DNA of 64,000 nucleotides, from the NCBI GenBank assembly GCA_905194315.1, contig CAJJRX010000002.1:1-64000 (forward strand). Direction: 5' to 3'. How positions within the stretch are numbered: position 1 is the stretch's first letter; each line of letters begins with the position of its first letter. This stretch comes from an uncultured Sutterella sp. (GTDB taxonomy: Bacteria > Pseudomonadota > Gammaproteobacteria > Burkholderiales > Burkholderiaceae_F). The notes under the pieces were generated by a model. The model was not told where the DNA came from, searched no databases, and saw only the letters and a program-made list of their open reading frames with translations. Both the position numbers and the translations under genes were made by a program. Shown here piece by piece: positions 17,800 to 26,961 of this stretch.

Positions 17800-18612
17800 T
17801 CAGGATGCGGCGCGAATAGCCCTGACTGTTTCCTCGGCCTTGAGAGCGGCCTTTTCCTTCCAGTCCTCACCGTTTCCGGCATAGATAATGGCGCGGCCCG
17901 AGTTGATGACCATTCCGTAGCCGTGTGCATCACGACCGGCTTTCACGCAGGCATTGATATCCCCGCCCTGAGCGCCGATTCCCGGTACGAGCAGACTGAG
18001 CGAAGGCGCAATGGCGCGCACACGCTCGAGTTCGTGCGGATAGGTGGCGCCGACCACCAGGCCGAGAGAACCGTTGCTGTTCCAGGAGGTCTGTGCCAGA
18101 CGGGCAATCCGTTCAAAGAGTTTTTCACCGCCCACATCAAGCATCTGAAAATCATCACCGCCCGGATTGGAGGTGCGGCAGAGTACGTACACGCCTTTGT
18201 CCTCGTACTGGAGGTAGGGTCTGATGGTGTCGTGTCCCATGAACGGGGAAAGCGTCACGCAGTCGGCTTTATACCGCTCGAAGGCCTCTCTGGCATAGTG
18301 TTCGGCTGTGGAGCCGATATCACCGCGCTTGGCATCGAGAATGACGGGAATATCAGGGTAGTTCGTGTGAATGTAGCCGATGATGGCCTCGAGAGTCTCC
18401 TCTCCGCGGCTGGAGGCGAAATAGGCGATCTGCGGCTTGAAGGCACACACCCAGGGGGCGGTGGCATCGACAATGCCGCGGCAGAACTCATAGAGCGCAT
18501 CAGCGCGACCGGCGAGCGGAAGAGGGAATTTGGCGGGATTGGGGTCAAGCCCGACACACAGCATCGAGTCAGTGCTCTGATAGCGCTGACGGAGTTTCTC
18601 AATGTAAGTCAT
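17800..18612 (-). CDS. pyrF: orotidine 5'-phosphate decarboxylase
   Basis: A 270-residue TIM-barrel enzyme that makes UMP from OMP. The catalytic Asp-Lys-x-x-Asp set is visible at Asp93, Lys95 and Asp98 (DAKRGD). It begins MTYIEKLRQR, and the length fits the type-2 PyrF subfamily. ATG at 18612 is preferred; the open frame upstream lacks family sequence. It is divergent from the thioredoxin-fold gene. Confidence 0.95.
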   Translation of the reverse strand: MTYIEKLRQRYQSTDSMLCVGLDPNPAKFPLPLAGRADALYEFCRGIVDATAPWVCAFKPQIAYFASSRGEETLEAIIGYIHTNYPDIPVILDAKRGDIGSTAEHYAREAFERYKADCVTLSPFMGHDTIRPYLQYEDKGVYVLCRTSNPGGDDFQMLDVGGEKLFERIARLAQTSWNSNGSLGLVVGATYPHELERVRAIAPSLSLLVPGIGAQGGDINACVKAGRDAHGYGMVINSGRAIIYAGNGEDWKEKAALKAEETVRAIRAAS

Positions 18613-18794
18613 CTTCGTCGAAGAGAAAGTTGAGGTCTGAAAACGGATGTCTGCCAATCTTAGCAAAGGCAAGGTTGTTTCAATCTGTATTTGCAGGCTT
18701 TTTTGCAGAAAATGGTGAGACACTTTCAGTGCGTCTTCGGGTAGACTGATGGCAGACCTCACCTGTTGGGGCAGAAGAAAGAAGGAATTGATTT

Positions 18795-19406
18795 ATGAAA
18801 CTGAACCGACGCAACCTGTTAGGCCTGCTCGGCCTGGGCGCTGTTGCCCCGGCAGCTTTTGCGGCAGACCCCGCAAAGCATGAATGGCCCAAGAAACCTG
18901 ATATCCCCACTGACTTTAATCCCGAGGAGTTTTTTGTTGAGCTTTCCGAGAAAGGCCAGTCAGTAGATATTCCCGGCCCCAAAGGCGCTCCTGTTGTGTA
19001 TATCGTTTTTGACACGCAGTGCCCCTGGTGCCAGTGGCAGTATGAGCAGTTCAAGCCTTTCCTCGGTCAGGTGACCTTCCGCTGGTTCCCTGTGGCCTGC
19101 CTGAGCCCGTACAGTGAGCTTCAGGGGGCTGTGATTCTGGCTGCCAAAGACCGCTATGCCAAGTTCCTTGAACATGAAAAACACTTCAAGGATGCCGATT
19201 TCCGCGGTCTGAATGTCCACGGCAAAGAAGCCGAAATTCCGTTTGAAATGCGTAAGGCGGTCTGGGCCAATTCGAAAGTTGCACGCCGTTCAGCTGTCCG
19301 TACCATTCCGTTCTCGGTGATGCTCAAGGACGGCAAATACATCCCGATGAAGGAAATCAAGACGGAAGAGTTTGCCAAGCTCTCCGGTCTGACTCCCAAG
19401 GCCTAA
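18795..19406 (+). CDS. periplasmic thioredoxin-fold protein (DsbG/DsbA-like), possible Tat substrate
   Basis: A 203-residue secreted protein. Residues 1-24 are a signal peptide containing RRNLLG, which resembles a twin-arginine signal. The mature part has a thioredoxin active site CPWC (Cys76, Cys79) and the cis-proline segment RTIPFSV near residue 175. These features indicate thiol-disulfide exchange in the periplasm, but not whether it oxidises, reduces or isomerises. The size is below that of full-length DsbC/DsbG, so the N-terminal dimerisation domain appears to be missing. It stands alone with its own terminator. Confidence 0.8.
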   Translation: MKLNRRNLLGLLGLGAVAPAAFAADPAKHEWPKKPDIPTDFNPEEFFVELSEKGQSVDIPGPKGAPVVYIVFDTQCPWCQWQYEQFKPFLGQVTFRWFPVACLSPYSELQGAVILAAKDRYAKFLEHEKHFKDADFRGLNVHGKEAEIPFEMRKAVWANSKVARRSAVRTIPFSVMLKDGKYIPMKEIKTEEFAKLSGLTPKA

Positions 19407-19439
19407 GAGCGCGCCGGTATACCGGCTGCTGCCGGATGC

Positions 19440-19472
19440 AAAAAGGCGGTCTCCTTTGAGACCGCCTTTTTA
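19440..19472 (+). terminator. terminator after the thioredoxin-fold gene
   Basis: AAAAAGGCGGTCTC pairs with GAGACCGCCTTTTT (19440-19472) around a short CTTT loop. It may work in both directions. Confidence 0.9.
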
Positions 19473-19480
19473 TATGCAGT

Positions 19481-19510
19481 AAAAAAGCGCCCTGCTGCAG
19501 GCAGGGCGCT
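19481..19510 (-). terminator. terminator after groL
   Basis: On the minus strand GCGCCCTGC pairs with GCAGGGCGC (19487-19509) and a T6 run follows (A-run 19481-19486 on the plus strand). Confidence 0.85.
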
Positions 19511-19555
19511 GAGCTTCAGGCAGGCGCCGTTATGCGCGGCGCCAGGATGGCTCAA

Positions 19556-21190
19556 TTACATCATGCCGGGCATGCCGTCCATGCCGCCCATCGGGGGCAT
19601 GGGCTTCTGTTCCTGCGGGATTTCGGCGACCATGCAGTCGGTCGTCAGAATCAGGCTGGCCACAGAAGCGGCATTCTGCAGAGCGGTACGGGTAACCTTG
19701 GTCGGATCGAGCACGCCCATTTCAACCATGTTGCCGTATTCACCGGACTGAGCGTTGTAGCCGTAGTTACCTTCGCCGCTGGCGACCTGGTTCACAACCA
19801 CGCTGGGTTCTTCACCGGCGTTCTTGACGATCTGGCGCAGCGGTTCTTCCATGGCGCGCAGAACGATACGGATACCGGCGTTCTGTTCGTCATTGTCGCC
19901 CTTGAGCGAAAGGATGGCCTGCTTGGCGCGGATGAGAGCAACACCGCCGCCGGGGACGATACCTTCTTCAACAGCAGCGCGGGTGGCGTGCAGAGCGTCT
20001 TCCACGCGGGCCTTCTTTTCCTTCATTTCAACTTCGGTAGCGGCACCGACCTTGATCAGCGCAACGCCGCCGGCGAGCTTGGCAACGCGTTCCTGAAGCT
20101 TTTCACGATCGTAGTCGCTCGTAGCGGTTTCGATCTGCTGACGGATGTTGCGGATACGGTTTTCGATGGATTCGGCAGCGCCGGCACCGTCGATAATCGT
20201 GGTGTTTTCCTTCGTGACTTCAACCTTCTTGGCGCTGCCGAGCTGTTCAAGCGTGGCCTTGTCAAGAGAGAGGCCGACCGTGCTGGAGATGACCGTGCCG
20301 CCCGTGAGGATGGCAATGTCTTCGAGCATGGCGGTACGGCGGTCGCCGAAACCGGGAGCCTTGATGGCGACAACCTTGAGGATGCCGCGGATGGAGTTCA
20401 CAACGAGCGTGGCAAGTGCTTCACCGTCGATGTCTTCGGCGATGATCACGAGCGGACGGCCGGACTTGGCAACCTGTTCAAGCACAGGGAGAAGTTCGCG
20501 GATGTTGCTGATCTTCTTGTCGTGCAGGAGGATGTACGGATTTTCAAAAACAGCAGCCTGCTTTTCGGCAACGTTGATGAAGTACGGGGAGAGGTAGCCG
20601 CGGTCAAACTGCATACCTTCGACAACTTCGAGTTCATTGTTGAGGCTCTTGCCGTCTTCAACGGTGATCACGCCTTCCTTACCGACCTTGTCCATGGCTT
20701 CGGAGATGATTTCACCGATTTCGGAGTCGGAGTTGGCGGAGATGGAGCCGACCTGAGCGATTTCCTTGCTCGTGGTGGTGGGCTTGCTCAGCTTCTTGAG
20801 TTCAGCGATGGCAGCAGCGACAGCCTTGTCGATACCGCGCTTGAGATCCATCGGGTTCATGCCGGCGGCAACGAACTTCATACCTTCGTCAACGATGGCC
20901 TGAGCGAGCACTGTGGCAGTGGTCGTACCGTCACCGGCGTTGTCGCTGGTCTTGGAAGCCACTTCACGAACCATGCTGGCACCCATGTTTTCGAACTTGT
21001 CCTTGAGTTCGATTTCCTTGGCAACAGACACACCGTCCTTGGTCACCGTGGGACCGCCGAAGGCGCGTTCGAGCACCACATTGCGGCCCTTAGGACCAAG
21101 GGTAACCTTCACAGCATCAGCGAGAACGTTAATGCCGCGGACCATTTTCGAGCGGGCATCATCACCAAAAAGAACCTGCTTAGCAGCCAT
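19556..21190 (-). CDS. groL: chaperonin GroEL, 60-kDa subunit
   Basis: A 544-residue chaperonin subunit beginning MAAKQVLFGDDAR and ending with the Gly-Met-rich tail GGMDGMPGMM. With GroES it forms the folding chamber in the cytosol. The ATP-binding DGTTTATVLAQ segment lies near residue 87. ATG at 21190 has AAAGGA upstream. It lies 50 bp after groS and is transcribed with it from the heat-shock promoter. Confidence 0.98.
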   Translation of the reverse strand: MAAKQVLFGDDARSKMVRGINVLADAVKVTLGPKGRNVVLERAFGGPTVTKDGVSVAKEIELKDKFENMGASMVREVASKTSDNAGDGTTTATVLAQAIVDEGMKFVAAGMNPMDLKRGIDKAVAAAIAELKKLSKPTTTSKEIAQVGSISANSDSEIGEIISEAMDKVGKEGVITVEDGKSLNNELEVVEGMQFDRGYLSPYFINVAEKQAAVFENPYILLHDKKISNIRELLPVLEQVAKSGRPLVIIAEDIDGEALATLVVNSIRGILKVVAIKAPGFGDRRTAMLEDIAILTGGTVISSTVGLSLDKATLEQLGSAKKVEVTKENTTIIDGAGAAESIENRIRNIRQQIETATSDYDREKLQERVAKLAGGVALIKVGAATEVEMKEKKARVEDALHATRAAVEEGIVPGGGVALIRAKQAILSLKGDNDEQNAGIRIVLRAMEEPLRQIVKNAGEEPSVVVNQVASGEGNYGYNAQSGEYGNMVEMGVLDPTKVTRTALQNAASVASLILTTDCMVAEIPQEQKPMPPMGGMDGMPGMM

Positions 21191-21240
21191 TTTTCAATTC
21201 CTTTAAAAACTTTTATTGATCAAATTCGGAGTTATGCGGC

Positions 21241-21528
21241 TTATTCGAGAATGCCCATGATGTCTTCTTCACGCATCACGAGCAGTTCTTCGCCGTCGAC
21301 CTTCACGGTCTGACCAGAGTACTTGCCGAAAAGAACACGGTCACCAACCTTCACATCGGGGGTGACGATACGGCCGGCTTCATCACGCTTGCCGGGACCG
21401 ACAGCGATAACTTCACCCTGATCGGGCTTTTCGCCGGCGGTGTCAGGGATGACGATACCAAAAGAGGTGGTGGTTTCGGCTTCGAGACGCTTGATGATCA
21501 CGCGGTCGTGCAACGGACGAATTTGCAT
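21241..21528 (-). CDS. groS: co-chaperonin GroES
   Basis: A 95-residue protein of normal GroES length, starting MQIRPLHDRVIIKR; the mobile-loop segment near TTTSFGIVIP is present. It caps the GroEL ring. ATG at 21528 has TTGGAG at good spacing; an upstream in-frame start adds non-family sequence. It is the first gene of groSL. Confidence 0.97.
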   Translation of the reverse strand: MQIRPLHDRVIIKRLEAETTTSFGIVIPDTAGEKPDQGEVIAVGPGKRDEAGRIVTPDVKVGDRVLFGKYSGQTVKVDGEELLVMREEDIMGILE

Positions 21529-21647
21529 TTGATACTCCAAATTAAGAATTTTGCGTAGCAAGTGAGCCCGTTCCCGGGCCCGCTCTATGGCGAGGGCCTG
21601 CTCCCGGAAAATAACTGTGGGGGGAGCTGTCCTCTCACTTTAGGGGC

Positions 21648-21677
21648 TATATGGGGACGGGGGTGGAAAAAATCAAG
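21648..21677 (-). promoter_or_regulatory. sigma-32-type heat-shock promoter of groSL
   Basis: Reading the minus strand, CTTGATT (21677-21671) is followed by CCCCATATA (21656-21648) with 14 nt between them. This closely matches the RpoH consensus CTTGAAA then CCCCATNT. It lies about 120 bp upstream of groS. No CIRCE repeat (HrcA site) was found between it and groS. Confidence 0.8.
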
Positions 21678-21798
21678 TTCTCTGTGAAAATTAGTTACAG
21701 TTTTGGCGAAAGTTTAGGCTTGGGACTGTCCGGACAGGTTCTGGTATTACAATGAGTCGCATTAATTTCTCTCCTTTGCCTTCTCCAATACACAGTTC

Positions 21799-23265
21799 AT
21801 GCATATGCAAAAACACTCTGCCGCCCTCAGAGGCGCGGTTGCACTCGGCATTCTGGCAGGCTGTCTGTCCTGGTCCGCGAGCGCCCAGACGCTTGACGAG
21901 GCGCTGCCTGCGCCGCTTGCCCGTGCGGCAAAACAGATGAATATCGGTCTGAGCAATATGTCGATCAGCGTCAAAGCGCTCGACGGAACGAACAAAACGG
22001 TGCTTTCCGTGAATGCAGCCGATCCGGTTTCCCCGGCTTCCACGGAAAAACTGGTGACAACGCTCGCAGCGCTCGAACTGCTCGGCCCGAATTATCACTG
22101 GCTGACGGATTTCTATATTGATCAGGACCCGGATCAGCAGGGACATATTAAAAATCTCTACCTCAAAGGCAGTGGCGATCCGAGTCTGGTGATTGAACAG
22201 TTCCAGCTGGAGGTTGACCGTCTGGCAGCGCACGGCATTTCGCACATTGACGGGGACTTTGTCGTTGACCGTTCACTCTTTGACCTGCCGCCCGGAGATA
22301 CCTCCGACTTTGACGGCAAGGGCAACCGCCCCTACAACCAGTTCCCCGATGCGGCCCTGGTGAACTACAACTCCATGAGTTTTGAGTTCGTGCCGGTGCC
22401 GGGAAAGTCGATTGCTCATATTGATACGCTCCCGCCGCTCGCCGGCATTGCCGTGCCCAGAGAGATTCCGCTCGGGGATAAACCCTGCGGAAACTGGCAG
22501 AAAGAGGTGGGACTGCGGTTCAAAGTGCTGGAAAACGGTCAGAAGGCAGTGACCTTTGAGGGGGTGTTCCCGAAAGACTGCGACGCGAGGGTTTTCAGCA
22601 TTGTCTCCATGGACAAGAATGAATTCCTTGAGCGGGTGTTCCGTGCCCTCTGGGAAAAGGACGGTCGTACCTGGAGCGGACATGTTGTTGACGGCAAGGT
22701 GCCCGACTCGGCGAAGAAAGTCCTCACTCACGCCTCGCAGCCGCTGCGCGAAGTGGTGGCGCTTGCCAACAAGTGGTCCAACAACCAGATTGCGCGTCAT
22801 CTTTTTCTGACAACAAGCAAAGTGGCCACGGGGCGTGGCAGCGACGCGCCGTATGACCTGCCTACCAGTCGCACGATGATTATGCGCTGGCTCCAGAGCG
22901 TGGGTGTGAACACCAACGGCTGGGTTCTCGACAACGGCTCGGGACTTTCCCGTGAGTCGCGTGTCACTGCTGACGGCATGACCCAGATGCTCATCCGCGG
23001 GTGGGTGAGTCCTTACATGAGTGAATACATGTCCTCGCTGCCCATCTCCGGCATTGACGGCACGATGAGAAAGCGTAAGGCTGCCACCACCTTTGCCCAT
23101 ATCAAAACCGGGTATCTTGCCAATGTGCGCGCCATCGGCGGCTATGTGCAGACGGAAAGCGGCAAACGCTATGCTGTATTTGCTCAGATTGAAGGCGGAA
23201 AATCGGTCTGGCAGGGTATTCCGTTCCTTGACCGGGTGATTGAATGGGTGCACGATCAGGAATAA
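21799..23265 (+). CDS. dacB: D-alanyl-D-alanine carboxypeptidase/endopeptidase (PBP4, DacB family)
   Basis: A 488-residue periplasmic class C penicillin-binding protein. Residues 1-29 form a signal peptide. The three penicilloyl-serine motifs are present: SxxK at Ser81-Lys84, SNN at 327-329 and KTG at 436-438. The long insert between the first two motifs is typical of PBP4. It trims D-Ala and cuts cross-links in murein. Two ATGs (21799 and 21805) are possible starts. It is divergent from groSL and convergent with the DsbD-like gene. Confidence 0.94.
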   Translation: MHMQKHSAALRGAVALGILAGCLSWSASAQTLDEALPAPLARAAKQMNIGLSNMSISVKALDGTNKTVLSVNAADPVSPASTEKLVTTLAALELLGPNYHWLTDFYIDQDPDQQGHIKNLYLKGSGDPSLVIEQFQLEVDRLAAHGISHIDGDFVVDRSLFDLPPGDTSDFDGKGNRPYNQFPDAALVNYNSMSFEFVPVPGKSIAHIDTLPPLAGIAVPREIPLGDKPCGNWQKEVGLRFKVLENGQKAVTFEGVFPKDCDARVFSIVSMDKNEFLERVFRALWEKDGRTWSGHVVDGKVPDSAKKVLTHASQPLREVVALANKWSNNQIARHLFLTTSKVATGRGSDAPYDLPTSRTMIMRWLQSVGVNTNGWVLDNGSGLSRESRVTADGMTQMLIRGWVSPYMSEYMSSLPISGIDGTMRKRKAATTFAHIKTGYLANVRAIGGYVQTESGKRYAVFAQIEGGKSVWQGIPFLDRVIEWVHDQE

Positions 23266-23300
23266 ATGTGAGCACTCACTTACCGCATTAAAACAGTGAC

Positions 23301-23332
23301 AAAAAAGGCAGGAACAGAATCCTGCCTTTTTT
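23301..23332. terminator. bidirectional terminator between dacB and the DsbD-like gene
   Basis: AAAAAAGGCAGGA (23301-23313) pairs with TCCTGCCTTTTTT (23320-23332), with A-run and T-run ends serving both convergent genes. Confidence 0.9.
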
Positions 23333-23336
23333 GCGC

Positions 23337-25490
23337 TCAGGGACGGGCGTTGGCCTCAAGGGCTTCGATCACTATTCCCGGTGTCAGCAGCTCCGGCAGG
23401 ACAGTGACCTGTCCGTTGGGGCGGTACACAAGGTAGAGCGGCACACCGGAGCGTTTGTATTTTTCGAGCTCACGGGTGATGGCCGGGTCATAGTTGGTCC
23501 AGTCGCCGAGAAGACGCACATAGCCCAGCCGGTCGAGCGTCTCCTGGACGTTTTCCCGGTTGAGTGCCGCAGCCATGTTGGCCTGACACGTGATGCACCA
23601 GGCGGCGGTGAAGTCGACAAAGACCGGGCGGCCCTCGGAGAGTGCCTGTGTGACGGCCTGCTCAGACCAGGGCTCCCAGCTTCCCTTGCTCTGAATGCCT
23701 GAGCCGTTGCGGTCGAACATTCCCATGGCAATGGCAGCGACGGCACCGATCATGAAAACCGTCAGGCTCGAAATAATCAGGCGGTAGCTGCCCTTGCCCC
23801 ACTGCATGCGGCCGTAGAGCCAGCAGGCCACAACGAGGGCGGCGACGGCAGCGGCGACGATGGCAACCCCGCGGATATGCAGCTGCTGATAGAGCACCCA
23901 GGCAAGCCAGGCTGCGGCGGCAAGCATCGGAATGGCCATTACGCGCTTGAAGGTGTTCATCCAGGGACCGGGTTTCGGCATCCAGCGTGTCCAGGACGGG
24001 AAGGCACACAGCAGCAGCCACGGCAGAGCCATCCCCAGACCGAGAGAGGCAAAGATGCCCATCGCCTCAACAGAGGGGCGGGTGAGCGCATAGCCGAGGG
24101 CGGCGCCCATAAAGGGGGCGGTGCAGGGGCTTGCAACAACCACGGCCAGAATGCCGGTAATGAAAGAGTTTGTCCTGGTGCCGACAGCACTGCGTGCACC
24201 GGGAAGGTCGCCCAGACCGGAGCCGAGAGTGAACTCGTAGACACCGAGCAGATTCAGTGTGATACCGGTAAAGAGCAAAAGCAGCGCAGTCACCACCCAG
24301 GAGCTCTGCAGCTGGAAACCCCAGCCCAGAGCAAGTCCTACGCCGCGCAGCGCGATCAGTACCCCGGAGAGAATCAGCATGGAGAGGACAACACCGGCGG
24401 TGAAGGCCAGACCGTGCGGCAGCAGTGCCTCACCTTTGCGGCCGCTTTCTGTGAGCTGCACGATTTTCAGAGAAAGAATCGGGAACACACAGGGCATGAG
24501 GTTGAGGATCAGACCGCCGAGGAATGCAAATCCGAGCGCCGTAAAGAGGGTGAGATTGCTTCCAGTGGAGTCGATCACGCGTGATTCGCCATCTCCGAGC
24601 GGGCGCACCACCGTACCGGGTTCAACAGGAATGGTCGTCTCAATCGCCCACCCGCCTTTTTTCTCCGGGCCGCCATCGGCGACAAACACGCCGCGGACCG
24701 ATTGCGGGGCGGTTTTACTGAATTCGGGTGTGAGCGTGAAGTACAGTGAGCTCGTGCCGTCATTCTGGTGGAAGGTGCCTTTGTCCGAGAGCACAAACTG
24801 GTTCGCATCGAGCGGATAGAACACAAGCGAGCGGTTGATTCTCACCTCACTTGGCGGAATGCTCAGCACGAGATTTGTCCCCTCAAGGGTGCCTTTGGCA
24901 TTGAGGGACTGATTTTTTTCAGGAATCAGCCGTTTGGCCTTTGCAATGAGCGGTGCATCTTCGGAGAGATCCGCCCCAACCGCATAGGGCAGGGTGATTT
25001 CTGCTTCGCCGTGTCCGGGTACGCACACGTCTTTGCAGGCCAGATAGTCGGCTTCGACTTTTATGGTGACCCGGCTGCCGGCCGGTACGCCGCGCGGCAC
25101 ATCAACCTTGAACGGGAAAAGCGTCTCGCCGTTGAAGGCATAGCTGATGATGCCTGCCGTGTCAAAACGCTCCGGGAAAGGATATTCAGGTTCTGTCGCA
25201 GAGAGTCCCTGCGGCAGAGAGAACGTGAAACGGGTCGGAAAGCCGGCATCGCCCGGCATTTTCCAGTACGTGTGCCAGCCGTTTTTCTGGTCAATCACGA
25301 CGGCCATCTGATTGACGGCCTGCGGGATGAGGGCGTTTTTCTCAGAGACGAGACGAATCGTGACGGCAGGCTGCTCCATTTCAGGAGCGGCCTTGCCGGG
25401 AACAGTCCATCCTGTTGAGGCGGCTAAAGCCTCAACGCACCCCGTGAGCAGTGCCAGAGCACCGAAAACACCCTTTTTCCAGCCCGTCAT
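23337..25490 (-). CDS. DsbD/ScsB-type thiol:disulfide interchange protein
   Basis: A 717-residue membrane protein. It has a signal peptide (1-24), a large periplasmic N-domain with Cys152 and Cys156 (CKDVC), a CcdA-like membrane core with the cysteines of MPCVFP (Cys334) and SPCTAPF (Cys456), and a C-terminal thioredoxin domain with CITC (Cys632, Cys635). This carries electrons from cytosolic thioredoxin through the membrane to periplasmic proteins. The CxxxC in the N-domain and its length favour a ScsB-like rather than a classical DsbD. ATG at 25490 has AAGGAC upstream. hemL lies just before it. Confidence 0.88.
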   Translation of the reverse strand: MTGWKKGVFGALALLTGCVEALAASTGWTVPGKAAPEMEQPAVTIRLVSEKNALIPQAVNQMAVVIDQKNGWHTYWKMPGDAGFPTRFTFSLPQGLSATEPEYPFPERFDTAGIISYAFNGETLFPFKVDVPRGVPAGSRVTIKVEADYLACKDVCVPGHGEAEITLPYAVGADLSEDAPLIAKAKRLIPEKNQSLNAKGTLEGTNLVLSIPPSEVRINRSLVFYPLDANQFVLSDKGTFHQNDGTSSLYFTLTPEFSKTAPQSVRGVFVADGGPEKKGGWAIETTIPVEPGTVVRPLGDGESRVIDSTGSNLTLFTALGFAFLGGLILNLMPCVFPILSLKIVQLTESGRKGEALLPHGLAFTAGVVLSMLILSGVLIALRGVGLALGWGFQLQSSWVVTALLLLFTGITLNLLGVYEFTLGSGLGDLPGARSAVGTRTNSFITGILAVVVASPCTAPFMGAALGYALTRPSVEAMGIFASLGLGMALPWLLLCAFPSWTRWMPKPGPWMNTFKRVMAIPMLAAAAWLAWVLYQQLHIRGVAIVAAAVAALVVACWLYGRMQWGKGSYRLIISSLTVFMIGAVAAIAMGMFDRNGSGIQSKGSWEPWSEQAVTQALSEGRPVFVDFTAAWCITCQANMAAALNRENVQETLDRLGYVRLLGDWTNYDPAITRELEKYKRSGVPLYLVYRPNGQVTVLPELLTPGIVIEALEANARP

Positions 25491-25516
25491 GTAACGTCCT
25501 TGTCAATATCAGTTGG

Positions 25517-26800
25517 TCAGCCGTGCAGTTCTGCAAAGGTTTCCTGAGCAGCCTTCACGGTGGCGTCAATCACTTCATCGGTGTGAGTGATCGAGGTAAA
25601 TCCGGCTTCAAACGTGGACGGAGCAAAATACACGCCGCGCTTGAGCATGCCGTGGAAGAAGCGGTTGAACAGTGCCGTGTTCGCCTTCATCACATCAGCA
25701 AAGCCGTGAGGTACTTCGGGCAGGAAGTAGATGCCGAACATGCCGCCGAGGCTGTCGCCGCAGAATTCAATGCCTTCACTCTTGGCAGCCTGGGTCAGCC
25801 CCTTGATGAGTTTGCTTGTCTGAGCACTCAGGCGGTCATGGAAGCCCGGGGCCTGAATAGCACGCAGGGTGGCAAGACCGCAGGCCACAGCCACCGGGTT
25901 GCCCGAGAGTGTGCCTGCCTGATAGACGGCGCCGACCGGGGCAATGTGCTGCATGATTTCCTTGCGTCCGCCGAATGCGGCAACAGGCATCCCGCCGCCG
26001 ATGACCTTACCGAGCATCGTGATATCAGGCGTGACACCGAAATGGGCCTGTGCCCCGCCGAGGGCGACACGGAAACCGGTCATCACTTCGTCAACAATCA
26101 GCAGGGCACCGTATTTCGTGCACAGCTCGCGCATACCCTGGATGAATTCATGCGTACCGCGAACCATATTCATATTGCCGGCGATGGCTTCAACGATCAC
26201 GCAGGCGATATCGTCGCCGTACTTGCGGAAGGCCTCTTCGAGCTGATTGAGGTTGTTGTATTCGAGTACGAGTGTGTTTTCGGTGATGGAGGCGGGAACG
26301 CCGGCAGACGAGGGATTGCCGAACGTGAGCATACCCGAGCCCGCTTTCACAAGAAGCGAGTCGGAGTGACCGTGGTAGCAGCCTTCAAATTTGATGATCT
26401 TATTGCGGTTTGTATAGCCGCGGGCCAGACGGATGGCGGACATGCCGGCTTCGGTACCCGAGCTCACCAGGCGGACCTGTTCCATGGAGGGAACGAGCTT
26501 GCGGATTTCTTCTGCGATCACAATTTCGGCTTCGGTGGCGGCGCCAAACGAGAGTCCTTTCTCGGCGGTGGCTTCCATGGCGGCAACCACCTCGTCGTTG
26601 TTGTGGCCGAGAATCATCGGACCCCAGGAAAGGATGTAGTCAATAAATTTCTGACCGGTCACATCCCACATATACGGACCCTTGGCACGATCGATAAAAC
26701 GCGGGGAGCCGCCTACTGAACGGAATGCGCGGACTGGCGAGTTCACGCCGCCGGGAATGCTCTGCTGAGCACGTTCAAACAGTTCATCGTTGCGATCCAT
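25517..26800 (-). CDS. hemL: glutamate-1-semialdehyde 2,1-aminomutase
   Basis: A 427-residue PLP enzyme that makes 5-aminolevulinate, the first committed haem precursor. It shows PGGVNSPVRAF, VDEVMTGFR and the PLP-lysine segment MLGKVIGGGMPVAAF. ATG at 26800 has CAGGAG upstream on the minus strand. The upstream frame extension is not family sequence. It precedes the DsbD-like gene with a 26-bp gap and may be co-transcribed with it. Confidence 0.96.
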   Translation of the reverse strand: MDRNDELFERAQQSIPGGVNSPVRAFRSVGGSPRFIDRAKGPYMWDVTGQKFIDYILSWGPMILGHNNDEVVAAMEATAEKGLSFGAATEAEIVIAEEIRKLVPSMEQVRLVSSGTEAGMSAIRLARGYTNRNKIIKFEGCYHGHSDSLLVKAGSGMLTFGNPSSAGVPASITENTLVLEYNNLNQLEEAFRKYGDDIACVIVEAIAGNMNMVRGTHEFIQGMRELCTKYGALLIVDEVMTGFRVALGGAQAHFGVTPDITMLGKVIGGGMPVAAFGGRKEIMQHIAPVGAVYQAGTLSGNPVAVACGLATLRAIQAPGFHDRLSAQTSKLIKGLTQAAKSEGIEFCGDSLGGMFGIYFLPEVPHGFADVMKANTALFNRFFHGMLKRGVYFAPSTFEAGFTSITHTDEVIDATVKAAQETFAELHG

Positions 26801-26884
26801 TGAATTTTCTCCTGAATTTTTAAGGCTCTTCCCGTCGGACGGGAACAGACACGGGTATATTTTTAGCATTGTAGTGGGTCAGCA

Positions 26885-26920
26885 CAGAAAATGAGGACAG
26901 AATTTTGCAACACTGTCCTC
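26885..26920 (-). terminator. possible terminator after the PagP-like gene
   Basis: CTGTCCTC (26913-26920) pairs with GAGGACAG (26893-26900); on the minus strand the stem is followed by ATTTTCT. It lies between the PagP-like gene and the hemL promoter region. Confidence 0.55.
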
Positions 26921-26961
26921 AAACTGATGCTTTATGCAACACTCTGCCTGTGAAACGGCAC

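Noticed and set aside
21529..21690. CIRCE element upstream of groS
   Set aside because: No TTAGCACTC-N9-GAGTGCTAA-like repeat is present.
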